Origin: Climacteris rufus
Lineage: Eukaryota > Chordata > Aves > Passeriformes > Climacteridae
Direction: 5' to 3'
Length of the DNA: 64,000 nt
Assembly (NCBI GenBank): GCA_013398175.1
Contig: VZRZ01000586.1
Span: 1 to 64,000 of the forward strand
The notes beneath the pieces were generated by a model. That model did no database searches, had not been told where the DNA came from, and saw nothing but the letters and a program-made list of their open reading frames with translations. The translations under genes and the position numbers were made by a program. Below, in pieces: positions 1-11,352 of this stretch (positions are counted from its first letter, which is position 1; each line of letters opens with the position of its first letter).

Positions 1-273
1 TCTCCTTACCTTTTGAGGGAAGGTGGGAGGGATTTGGGGTGGGGAGAGAAAGTGTTTAAGAGAATGTTTTGCTTACTCCTTTAACTCTGTAATAAATTCA
101 CTTATCACTTTTAAGTTTTGAGCCTGTTTTAACCTGCTTAATTAGAGAGGTTTTTTCTCTCAGTAGCCTTGTCTCACCTTGGAAGAAATTCCTTTCCCCT
201 GTCCAGCTGAGCAGAGGGAGGGGAAAGGGAAGCACCTTTTCGTGGGAACTTTGGGACGGCTCAAACCATGACA
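1..273 (+). mobile_element. LTR, 3' part (cut by window edge)
   Basis: This is the right-hand part of an endogenous retrovirus LTR whose left part lies outside the window. It matches the reverse complement of about 15820-16110 almost base for base, including the purine-rich GGGAGGGATTTGGGG stretch, the poly(A) signal AATAAA at 91-96 and the terminal CTCAAACCATGACA. The element ends in CA at 273, and GGGTG (274-278) would be one copy of the target repeat. Orientation comes from the poly(A) signal and from the ERVL-like terminus. No retroviral protein follows on the right, so it is probably a solo LTR, but the left side cannot be seen. The open frame on the minus strand across it is a shadow. 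Confidence 0.85.
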
Positions 274-278
274 GGGTG

Positions 279-3200
279 GTAGTAGTGTAATTCTTTGTGT
301 ATTTTTTATTAAGTTTGGGTTTCCACTGTTTTAAAAATTGATTTGATTTGTTTCTACTATGCATTACCAGGTAATTCAAGGACACATATTAATTAACGTC
401 ATCCTACATAGTGTAGTCATACCTATTAGCAAGAGAAAAAAGGGTTGTGGGTGTTTTTTTAAATTCAAATTCCATGAGTCCTCTGAAATTCATTTGTCAA
501 TTAACATTTTTTATTCAGACAAAATGCTTAAGGATAAATTAAATAATATTGAGGACAAGGTGTATTCTTATCTGACAAAGTTGTGCACCCAATTAGAAAT
601 ATAAATAGATCCAAATAGTGTCCTATTGGATCTAGACTTAAGTATACATAATGTTTTTCTACATGTATATTGCCTCTTGTCCATCTTGATACATTTGTGC
701 TCGATATGAAGAGCAGAGGCAACATTTCATTTGAAAGGGAGACTGTAGCTGTTTTACCCAATTGAAGTGCAGGACATTAAAACATATTTACACTTTCAAA
801 GTACTACATGGAGTTTTACTAACGAGCCTGCTCATCCTCCCATAGAAACAAAGGCTGGTGCTACATGTTTAAAGAAAAAAGCATCTAATCCCTGGAGGAG
901 CACACACCTCAGGGTGATGACAGGTTAAAAGCAAAAGTAACTAGCCTTTAGGATTATGATTTTTTAATGTGAAGAAAACACATGCAACTAACACATGATA
1001 CCTGGGACATGGGAAATTACTATTCTGAAGCCTATGCTATGCACCCCTTTAAAAAAAAATTGTTCTGTTTTTGTGACCCTTGTGACATGAACATTAGGAG
1101 ACGACAGAATAGGATTTTGCCTTTTGTACCAAATACAACAAAAAACCCACACAAGCACATAGCCTTCTACCACAAGCCAGCTAGTTGGCCCCCAAAGCTA
1201 GGTGCCAAAAATAAAATACTGGCAAGGTTTAGATTTCAGAAGTAACCAACAACTTTCCCCTACCCCATCCCCATCATGTTTTCACTTCAAGTTTCCTTCC
1301 TGCTATTGAGTCATACCTGCTAGTAGCAAGAAGACACATGGACTGCTCAACAGCCTACTGATATAAACTAATGAAGAGTGGTTTGTCTGAAGCACAGAAA
1401 ATGCAACTGACTAAAACCACCGGAGGTACAAATAGTGACTTTCATTTGAGCTAACAAGACTTATAGCTTTCCTTCTCCAGGTACTTGATTTAATTGGCAC
1501 TGGTAGCTCTTACAGAAGTGATAGGCTAGGTGACACTGAAAGTGACACTAAAGTACTGAAAATGTAAGGTCTGAACCTAAACCCATAACTGCTTAGGTTC
1601 TTCTTTTGCATTTTTATTGTACCACTTTATTATATCACAATATTGTTATTTCGGAGCATGAATATAAACACACCACTCCTCATCTCAAAATGCATAGTTT
1701 GAAGACCAAAAATTATATACAGAGTTATTAGTGTTGTAAAATTAAAACTTTTGAAATATAGATTTTCTTTTTAGGAATATGCTTTGCAGCCTTTCTGCCA
1801 AATATATTTATATCCTGCAGAAATGCAACACTTGTCTTCTAGGTGAATATACTAGCCATCAGGCTGCACAGACATTGTGGATTCCCTTGCTTTCCCTTTT
1901 TACTGTTCCTGTAAATTTTGAATTATCCTGTTTTGTCAGGAAAGCACAATTTTAAGAGAAGCCAGTGACTTACCCGCAGGGCATTTTTTCACCTGATGTG
2001 AGTTGTGGGTTTAGACACCTTCTGGTTGGCACAGGTCTTTTCCTCTGCAGGTAATCATTCAAACCATTTGGTCGTAGGGTTGGAAAGCAGGCAGCCACCT
2101 TTATATGGATTTTAAAAGAAAACATATTTGCTCTGTTATTCAAAAGAATGGCTCAAGATTACAGCTTTAGCATAAAAGTGTAGGTTGGGGGGTCCCAAAG
2201 TGATAGTAGCACATACTGACTGTTCTGGATCAAGCATCCAAACTCCACAGAGATGGGATTTCAAAATGTAGCCTTTCGTCTATTTTTCTTATTTGTTAGC
2301 AGAGGGTCCATTCCTGATTAATACCTTATTTCTGAAGTGCCTGTCTTTCCTGGACTCTGAGATGCATTACAAAGTGGAAGCAGTAAAAAACTAAATTAGG
2401 TAGGATTATTTTTAAAATCTCTCTGTGAGTTACAGCATTAATCGGTTACCTGTAGAAGGGCTTGGAGTAACAAGGATGACAAGGATGTGTCAACACCCGT
2501 TAGCAACAAGCCTAGTGGTGGAACACTGAGGGTGATGGAAGTGAAATTATTATGATGAGTACATGAGTTTCAAATGCAATTAATACTGGATTTGTCAGCT
2601 CATACTCTTAGATCAGTTTTGTTTTGCTTTACATTATGTTATCCATGAAATTTTCATCATTCCCGAGTTGTAATTAGCGTTTCTCTTCAGTTTCAATCTT
2701 AAGGATGATCCTGAAAAATATAAATTCATTTTCATATTAGCAGATGTTTATAAAAAATTTCATTTCAATGATATTCTTTCACATTGCCTTAATCTTTTTT
2801 TAGCACATTATTGTTCCTTTCTTCCTAAACTTTAGTCACAAACTTAAATTTCCCATATGATAAGCCTATTTCAATCTTCTACCTTTTATAGAATATGTAG
2901 CAGAAGTCCTTGTGAGAAAATATCAGGGAATTAATATATAAGATGCTTCAGGTTCAAATGGCAACTAATACCCTGATAATTTAAGCAGTATTTTTTTAAG
3001 ACCTCTTTTGTAAAGAAAGAACGTCATTCATGGATCATCATAGTATGTCTGGAGTAGAAGATATTGCAATTCATCGCAGGGTGCCAAGACAAGAAAGGAT
3101 ATTGTAGACAGTAAAACAGGTAAACTTTTTTCTAGAGAGGGACAGATAAGAAAGGCTTTTCACAGAAATGATTTATAGAGATTGTGTTAGTTTAATATTC

Positions 3201-3297
3201 AGGTCTGATCAAAATTAGTCCTGCACATTCTGCTGGACATAATAATTTGTTTTGTCTACTATGATTTTCCATAAATGTTTCATGTATTTCTGGTGGA
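279..3297. other. AT-rich stretch, nothing recognised
   Basis: No recognisable gene, RNA or transposon. The open frames (for example 359-604 and 982-1245) are short, show no motif and overlap frames on the other strand, as expected by chance in AT-rich DNA. Very old repeat remnants could be present below what reading by eye can detect. Confidence 0.5.
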
Positions 3298-3303
3298 TGC
3301 TAG
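3298..3303. repeat. target-site duplication TGCTAG, left copy
   Basis: TGCTAG directly precedes the LTR and is repeated exactly at 3812-3817 directly after its CA end. This fixes both LTR boundaries. Confidence 0.9.
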
Positions 3304-3811
3304 TGTTGCGGTCCTCTGGGTGTGGCTTGCGACCGGCCCGTTCCCGCCGGGCCGGGGACAGGGGGTGCTGGTTCTTCCCCCTCCGCGTGGCAGCTGCCGG
3401 CTCGGCAGGGGCTGTCCCCGCCCAGGGGAACAGCTCATTGGTTCCCATGCCAGCTACGGATGGCTGGCTCACTGGCCGGTGCCCCTGTCAATCATTGTGG
3501 TCCTCTGCAGTGATTGGCTCTCCCCTCACCCTGGTTTTATAACACGCCCCAGTCGCCATTTTGGCCGTCTACTCCGCACCATATTCCAGGAATAAAACCT
3601 ACTGGCGATAAGTGGGAAAGAACCCTTTCTCATTCTCTTTATTTCCCTGCATAAATTAAACCGCTGTGCGTGAGCTAAGCCAAGATTCTGTGGGAGTTCT
3701 GATGCTCGGCTCATCTCTGATTGGAGACTAGATAAGGCCTGAGTCGCTTTATTTAGGTAAACGGGACTGATGAAAAAGACTCCGAGTTACTCACGCTTTC
3801 TACCCGCGGCA
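3304..3811 (+). mobile_element. solo LTR, class II-like (ERVK/alpha-type), 6-bp TSD
   Basis: The element starts TGTTGCGG and ends CGGCA, and is flanked by a perfect 6-bp direct repeat TGCTAG (3298-3303 and 3812-3817). The U3 part is very GC-rich and contains an inverted CCAAT box (TGATTGG near 3510) and a TATA-like TTATAACACG near 3538. A poly(A) signal AATAAA lies at 3591-3596, followed by a U5-like tail. A second copy of the family lies at 29628-30191 in the same orientation. There is no primer-binding site plus gag/pol text on either side, so this is a solo LTR left by recombination. A 6-bp repeat is typical of alpha/beta-type avian elements; the class assignment is inferred from that. The frames through the GC-rich part (3252-3595) are not genes. 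Confidence 0.92.
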
Positions 3812-3817
3812 TGCTAG
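3812..3817. repeat. target-site duplication TGCTAG, right copy
   Basis: Exact partner of 3298-3303, on the right side of the solo LTR. Confidence 0.9.
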
Positions 3818-5642
3818 CCCATAAAATACAACCGGTCAGTGGCTGTAAGAGAGGCAATCCAGGGTCTCCTGAGTCAACAGTGGAAGACTGGCTCAGGCTA
3901 GCCTGCTTTATTCTTTTTCTTAGGAGTATATGTTTTCAATAGCTAAAGCCAAGAAATTTCAGGATAAAAGGTGTGGGGCACTAGGAAGACATATCATTAT
4001 TATATTGAAACTGATAAAGCAATGGTAATGGTTTTGTAGATTGTTCATTACGTATTACTAAGTTGTTCCAGGCCAGTTAAAATATGCAGCTTTTGGCATG
4101 GGGGTGTGTGTTTGTGTGACCATAAACAATATAAACATTTTGTATTTGTGGCTCACAGCAATTTAAGTGGGTTGCAATTCAAAGACAGTATATTAATTTT
4201 TCAGCTTTCTGTATCCAGCCAACTGAAAAAATGATGCTCCGGAGCCCTTCAGTTCCTGTCTAGTCTGAAAACACTACATACAGGGAAGAAGAAATTAATT
4301 CCACTCCAAAGAACCCATGGTCTGACTTTTCTATTTCCTGCCACAACAATCTATATTTAAAGGTAAACAAACAACACCCATAGTAAATGAAAGGCATACA
4401 TATAATAACAATAACTTTGATATTCAGGAAAAATAGTGGATTAAAATATACTGGATGCATGCATACCATGCAACACTTCTCTTAACAGAGGATATAATTC
4501 TGCTACTGTTATATAATTTATGTATTATTAATGGTAATGAAAAGATGGAAGTTAGGGAAAGAGTACTGGAAGAAACTCTAATATATGCATGGTGCTTTTC
4601 TTGGCAGACTTACAAAGGATTGTAATGACTTTGTAATAGTTATATGCATAAGCTCTTCAGGGACCTTGATCCTGAATTGCTCCACACCGACATAAATATT
4701 ATTACAGACACTAACTGTCACAATAAAGCTCTCTACAAGAGAAGTCAAATACGGATGCACAAGTCTTTTTTCCACATTGCTCAACTTTCTTTAAACTTAC
4801 TTGCAGCTTCTATGAGCAGCATAGATTAGGTGTTCATCATCACAGGCAAGCACAGAGCAACTGCTCATAAAAGATCAAATGATCTAAGAGTAAAATACAC
4901 TTTGTAGTTGCTTTGTTCGTGTTTTCTTTTTCTAGAACTAAAGAGCAGCTGTTCCAATTAATGTGATTTTTCTTTTCCTTTTTGTTGTTATATCTTTTGA
5001 ATTTTTCTGGAAACACAGAGATACATATTACATGAAGTATAATTAACAGCAAAGTTGAATTGAGGTTAGAAAACATTGCAAATATTTCAGTTTTATGAGA
5101 AAAAGAATAGTGATTACATGGCCACAAATGCCATGAATTCCATTGCTACTGAATGAAAACAATACCATTATGTACTTTTTCTATACAGTATATGATTTGG
5201 AGTCTTCAAAATGAGATGTCCCTCTTTTCCTGTTTTTCAAATGAGTAAAAACTGGTCTCCCACACATTCCAGGAAGTCTTCCAGGACTTTAAACTTCCAG
5301 ATTGAAGGGAAAAAGGTGTAATATAAAAAATTTGGTCTACTTAAAAGAAAAAGTTTCCTCTGTATATAAACAGAAAACTGCTCCCTATGGAGTCTAAGCC
5401 AAAAGGATTATTAGAAATTTTAGCCTGCCTTTATGTATATTACAGGAAAAAAAATCTATTATTTATAAATTACTTATTCTTTACTGAGTGTAATTTTTTT
5501 GTTGTTGTTGAAAATTTGTCCTTTTTTTTCACTGGTTACTTTAATATTTGTTCATTTACTCTCTTGAACGTATCTGTCTTATTTTCTCCTTGAATTTGCT
5601 TGCACCAGGTTTAGCTTACTTAAGACCTGCGGTTATGTGAGC
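3818..5642. other. AT-rich stretch, nothing recognised
   Basis: No gene or transposon recognised. Open frames on both strands are 60-95 codons long and overlap one another without motifs. Confidence 0.5.
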
Positions 5643-5647
5643 CTTAG

Positions 5648-6363
5648 TGTGCTAGTTCGAAAACAAACCAGCAGAGGAATTGACCCCACACAAATATATT
5701 GTGAGAGATTCCAAGTCAGAACTACAATTTAATAGGAGAAATTAAAATAAAGGTAGTAATACAGAAAACACCAACCTAAACAGACAATGTCAGAATACAA
5801 CCTGCTACCCTGTTGGTCAGGGTGGTGATAGCAGTCCACCAAATAGTGGCTGTAGTCCTGCTGGAGTGATAGTCTGGATGGAAGTGGTAGTCCTGAAGAA
5901 GAAAATCCCATTTGCCCCTGGGGGTCCAGTGATTGTGGAGCTTCTCTCCTCTGGGAAATCCAGTGAAAGTGAGCGTCTTGTGTTGTCTCCCCACTCCTTT
6001 CACGCAGGTAGGATGTTCAGTTCCTCCCTTCAGGGCGGGGTGTATCACAATGGGATGATGTCATTTATGAGTCATTCCAGGTGGCCTTGATGGCCATTAG
6101 CAGAGATGGCCCCCCACAGAGTAGCTGCTGCTTCTCAGAGGGTGTTATCAGGACTGAGTCATTGATGTGAAGATAAGGAGGCATCACCTGCCTTGCAGGA
6201 TCGCATCTCTTTTTTCCTTAGCTAATACCCAGCTTCAGTCTGGAGGGTGGGGGCTGCAGTGGCCAGCTGTTGTGAATGACCCATCGTTAACAATTCATCG
6301 AGAAGTGATGGAGATGGTGATAGAATACATTCCTTTGGTTACACCTCCATGTAACCCAAGACA
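5648..6363 (-). mobile_element. solo LTR (antisense), 5-bp TSD CTTAG
   Basis: On the plus strand it begins TGTGCTAG and ends CCAAGACA, flanked by a perfect 5-bp repeat CTTAG (5643-5647 and 6364-6368). The minus strand is taken as sense because reading that way gives an ATTAAA poly(A) signal (complement of 5728-5733) near the 3' end, after a GC-richer U3 with a CCCGCCC box (plus-strand GGGCGGGG near 6034). The overall text resembles an LTR family common in bird genomes, recognised from memory rather than searched. No internal retroviral region is attached. The open frames 5776-6048 and 6167-6427 fall inside it and are not genes. Confidence 0.88.
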
Positions 6364-7556
6364 CTTAGGAGGTTACTTTTTTTTTCTAATGGTAATTGCC
6401 TATTATAACACAGAGTTTCCAAGGTAGAATTTAAACAACTTTAGTGTTGTATTTTTTGCTGAATTATGACAAAACTATTTTCTAGCAGAGACTTCTAATC
6501 TCTGACAAATTCTGTAAGAAATATTCCATTTTGATTCTTGTTTTTATTAACAATTTCTTTCTGGGATTTGTAAATTAACTGTCTTTTTCATTAAATGTGC
6601 AGAATTGTTAGTTCTGATATTATCACATAAAAAGTGTCCAGTACATTGGATGTACCTAGTTGCCTTTATTAACCTGTTTTTCTGTCTCTTTAGAGAGTTA
6701 GGCTTATTTCTAAAAAATATTATATTAATTAATGACATTGATTACACTTTTCACCTTTAATTCTTTATTAAATGAATGCTCTACCAGCTTTTCTGTTTAT
6801 TTTGTCTGTGACAACTTTCACTTAGTTGGCCAACAGGATCATCCTACTGTCCTAAGGTAAACCAAGCATTGTTCCAATCTTGGCATTTCCACTACCTAAA
6901 AAAAAAAAAAAAGCTGTACAAGTTTATTCCTATTAATGCAGTTTAGCATACGCCTTAATTGCTAATCACAGAAGGGCTTCAGATGGTACTTCTTCAGGGA
7001 ACAGCTTACATTTTACTAGTGTGTTCAAGGAAAAGTATCTAGAGTTGTTTATTCATTTTTTACCCTCCAATTCATTAACAAATAATAAATCAACAAATCA
7101 GTGAAAGCCTCTTACAACACCACTGGAATGGCCTGTTTTTTTAATATTCTTGGCAATATAGGCAGTATAATCCCAGTTGTTTGGAGTATGAAAAGGTTGA
7201 TCTTTGCAAACTCCCCATTAGGAGTCTGAAAGCTGTGAGTGTAGAGCGGTGACATTTATAGCTCTGTGTACCTGGCTATTGATTATTCCTGTATTTATGA
7301 GTTCATACAGGAACAGATGTTAGTTGACATTTTTTGTTTAATCTTACAGACGTACTGAAATTATCTTTGGAGATTTGGGTGAGTATGGAGAAGCACGTTA
7401 TTGTCAAAAACTGAAGCCATGTGGAAACAAGCCAAAAAGATTTTTTACCCTCAGAGAAGCATAGAAGAATGTGGGGCAATATTCTGATCAATCTGATCTC
7501 ATCACTACAAGAACTTTTAGGAATTTTCAAAGCCAAGAACTCACCTCACTTGGGAT

Positions 7557-7594
7557 CTAATTGAAGGTCTAGTTTCTAATTGAAGGTCTAGTTC
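7557..7594. repeat. 19-bp tandem duplication
   Basis: Two adjacent copies of a 19-bp unit beginning CTAATTGAAGGTCTAG (7557-7575 and 7576-7594) that differ only in the last base. The near identity suggests a recent slippage or repair duplication. Confidence 0.85.
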
Positions 7595-9539
7595 ATATCA
7601 TCTAGCTCATGGAAAAAAAATGGTAAAAAAATTATCTCTGTTTTCCACACACATATATTGCTATTTCTACACATACACACTGAGAAAGACAAGGCTTCTC
7701 CATATAGAAAAAATCATTATATATGGAATGTAAGCTGCTATATAGCCTTCAGTGTGTGTTTCCGATAGCTTCCTATCAGCATGCAAACCCATGAAACCCA
7801 CACACCCTCAGAGACCATTTGAGGTTTTTAAAAAATCAGTGTTCTAGATATTGCATTTTTATATGCCACTGATTACAGCTGGCCTTTTGTAGTTACTGAA
7901 TGATTCATGAGCTGTTTGGAAGAACACACATATGCACACATATACACATGCACACAAATATTTACAACTCTATATGTCTCATTAAGCAAAGTTGTTGATG
8001 TTCTTTAATCAAGAAACTTAAAAGCTGTGTGCTGACTTTTAAGTTTTACTGGTTGTTTAAGGTACAATCAAGGCTTGGATGGGATTTAAGATGAGGACTG
8101 TGATCACTCAGTTGCAGAATTGAGCTCTGTTGCCTTTTGGTGGTAACCTCTGTGTGTGTATTAGCTAACTGCAAGGTCTAATCATGAAATTGCAGGATTG
8201 TATCATGTTTAACTGTGGTGTTGGAGGAAAAGGTATATTGTTTCTGAGAGCAGGATCTGAAGAGTTACGTTTTTGTCCTGACCATGTTCGAAGACAGAGG
8301 AAAGTTTAGGTCTCAAAGAGTACAGTTCAGTCTTGTAATAAGTTTCTGGGTGGCTGCTCATGCAAATACTGTTATTAAAGTCTACAGCATCACTAGGCAC
8401 CCTGATGCTTCAAAGTTATCCCTATTTACCACCTGACTGCACACTTTAGGAACATGGCCTTCATGTCTGCTTGATGAAGGTACTGAGTTTTTAGGAAATG
8501 CTTTCAACATTGTTCCTCAACATAGGTGATAAACTTACATACATATTCTCAGCATCTTACTCCTCTTGATGTTTGCAGAGCCATTCATTCACACATGATT
8601 TGTAGCTGCATGAAGCTGTGAGACAGTGACAAGCAGGGCTGCATAAAGAAACATAGGCTTTCACCACAGATCGCTTCTCTTGAGAGAACAAACTTAACAG
8701 GAAGCAGCACACACATCACATATCCCACAATTTACTGACCAAGTTCAGGGTCCACTGGGCTGCCTAACAGGCAAATTCCATCTTTCCTTTAAGACAATTC
8801 CCAGATAAGTCCAGCTAAGCAGACCTACAAGACAGATGAGGGTGCAAAGCAAAACTCTCAGGATTCCTGGATTTTTGAAGCAGTTGAGGGAGGAAAATGC
8901 TCTATGTTGTTGATTGCATGTTTACCTATTGCTGCTTGTATGTTTACATGTGCTCCAAATGACTTCACAATCCTACTCTTTAGTAGTTTTTAAAAAATGT
9001 ATTAAAAAATACTCACATGCCGTACATCAGGTCTCTTGACATGAATATTCAGACTGCTCTCTCCTTTTTTGGGATACATAATTCTGTAAGCTAAAATACA
9101 AACACAATCTTCTGGCATGATGATACATGAAGATCTGTGTGCATTACTAAAAAGTAAAAGCAGAAGAAAATTTTAAAAATATATTAATACTAAATATCAG
9201 TTGGTAAACTCTTAAGGATCTTGTGGGTAAGGCAAAGAAACCTTTCACCTCAGTCTTGTTACAAAATAGAACTTATGGACTGAAAGGCAATATTTTGGAA
9301 GTAAGACCCTTCCACTCTGCTTGTAGTATTATAGATTTCAATCTGTGCTGCTCTGGGTTTGGGCAAGTCATAGTTGTATTCCTGAAGGGAAACACATTTT
9401 TTTCCAAATTCCACATTGTAAGATTCATACAGTCCTTAAGTTGGAAGGAAAGCCGGCCAAGAAAATAATCTATTTTTATTTGTGCCTTAAAGGAGAAAAG
9501 CAGTATATAAACCCCAAGTCTTCTCTATCTGGTTGCCTT

Positions 9540-9563
9540 AGTTCTGGATGTTATCATTCTTTT
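9540..9563 (+). repeat. 24-bp perfect match to U3 of the 11042 LTR
   Basis: These 24 bases, which include GTTCTGGATGTTATCATTC, recur exactly at 11060-11083 inside the solo LTR at 11042-11346. The preceding TGGTTGCC also resembles that LTR's left edge. It may be a fragment of the same LTR family or a repair patch. The flanks beyond about 35 bp do not continue the match. Confidence 0.6.
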
Positions 9564-11041
9564 TCTAGGCAATTAATTCTCCAAGACCACCAATTTTTTT
9601 AGAGCCAAACACTGAACAACTTCAAGCAGAATTTTTATTTAAATGATGTTCAAACTCTTATTCAACTTGATAAATTTGCCAGAATAAGGCCACAACCAAC
9701 AGGAGCAAATCTAGTTGAAGTTATTTATATTCATTATATCTGAGTGATAGATAAAATTTGATTAGTATGCAGTACTTAGAAATACAGCCAACCAACTAAG
9801 GGCATTTTTTTCAGATCTGGTTGCAACATCACAAAGAGTTTCTTACTAATAGGAAAGGGAGACCTAAAACACTGATTTGTTTCAATCTGTGGAGGATTTC
9901 CAGGACTCCTTCTTCCTCTGTGTTCTCCAGGAAGATAACGTGTTTATAACAGTAATAATAATTTATTTTGCCAGGTTCAAAGCTAATTTTCATTGTATAA
10001 GTGGAGATCCTTATTTTAAATACAGCCTGTTCCTGGGCAAGCAACCTCAGTAATGTTGGCAAGCATTCAGCCTTCTAGAAATAATCTTTCTACTCCTGGC
10101 TGTTGTTAAACTAAGCAAGATGGACAGACAAAGCTTCGTCTACTTAATGTCCTTGTCCTAAATATGCCTGTGTTATCCAGAGATTTAAATGATATGAAAT
10201 TTGGACTAGGAAAATGTCAATGCCTTATGACTAAACAGAATTGGTCTTATTTGAAATAGAAAAAGGAAAGGAAGAAAAGAGGAGACTAGCTGAGACTTTC
10301 ACTTTAATTATAGAAAACCCATCTACCTATCTTTCAAGAAATACACATGGACTACTTGCAAGTAGAAAGCAAAATAAGGGAGTCTTCCAGACAGCCTGAT
10401 ATAAAGCTTTAAGAAATGTGGGCTAGGTCACAGTGATCACTGGTGAAGTGTGAAGTCATTTTTCACCACCCATATGAATGTATCATGAGGAATAACATGA
10501 CAAATTCAGGTTTTCGTTGTGTTTCATAGAGTTTGATCATCTCCTACTTGAGATAGAGACAGAAAGGAGAAGCCAGTGATGTCTGTGTGCTCCCTCACTG
10601 CCACAAAGATAAATGTCTAAGACTGCTTTCAGACTTCATTGACTCTGACCTGGATCCCTGGCTTCAAAATTTTCCTGTTAATTCTTTATGATACTTCATA
10701 TACCAACAGAACAGAATGATATATGTTTTCCACTCATTTTGATGTTCATGCTATCAGCCTAGATACAAAAGAAATTCTTTCTACAAAAGAAATTCCTTAA
10801 ATATTAATACTGATTTAATTAATCACACTGAAAATAACAAATAAATATATCTGCTAGTGGTTCATTTAGTCCTACGAAAAACAAATCTGTTGTGGAAAAG
10901 AGTGCTACTTTTCCGTAGAATTGTGAAAGCTGGTCTGACCCAGAGTTGTGCAGCTTTTACATGCAAAAAGTTGCTGCAGGACCATTGAAACACATGACAT
11001 TAAATCCATAGTAGAATCTGAGATGAGTGTATGAGTGGTTG

Positions 11042-11346
11042 TGTTGCCCTGACTTTTGCAGTTCTGGATGTTATCATTCTTTTGTAACTAGTTTCTCACA
11101 CACTTCTCTGTAAACATAGCCATGTTATTGTAACGGTATATTTTGTTTACATTCCTTTCTCCTGGGCACAGAAGTTTGATGGCATTTTCTTTGACCAGTG
11201 TTATTGAGGGATGACAAGCTGTTTTCCTCCAATGGACAGTGATTTCTAAAATGCATATAAAATAAACCGTGTGGGTCTTGTCCAGCAGTTGCTTCTTACT
11301 CTCCTAGCTGGTGTCTGTCTCCTTTTTTCGTGTCATTACTGCGACA
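11042..11346 (+). mobile_element. short solo LTR (305 bp), 6-bp TSD
   Basis: Begins TGTTGCCCTG and ends ACTGCGACA. The flanks are TGGTTG (11036-11041) and TGGCTG (11347-11352), a 6-bp duplication with one substitution. The TATA box TATAAAA (11256-11262) overlaps the poly(A) signal AATAAA (11261-11266), giving the compact U3-R layout of small avian retroviral LTRs. A second copy lies at 59094-59397 in the same orientation, similar along its whole length and with its own perfect 6-bp TSD. No coding region is attached, so it is a solo LTR. The family name is not known to me. Confidence 0.9.
11256..11266 (+). promoter_or_regulatory. TATA box overlapping poly(A) signal in LTR
   Basis: TATAAAATAAA serves both as TATA box and as the AATAAA hexamer. 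The same arrangement sits at 59300-59312 in the sister LTR, so it is a family feature. Present-day activity is unknown. Confidence 0.55.
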
Positions 11347-11352
11347 TGGCTG

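Larger units (their letters stand above)
6369..11035. other. AT-rich stretch with small simple repeats only
   Basis: No gene recognised. It holds an A run at about 6898-6913, a 19-bp tandem duplication at 7557-7594, a weak CA/TA-rich patch near 7925-7965, a 24-bp match to a nearby LTR at 9540-9563, and a short tandem duplication near 10766-10797. Open frames reach only about 85 codons. Confidence 0.5.

Noticed and set aside
3252..3595. Overlapping GC-rich frames on both strands
   Set aside because: They lie inside the U3 of a solo LTR; stop codons are rare there simply because the DNA is GC-rich. The same applies to 29560-29974 and 26917-27317.
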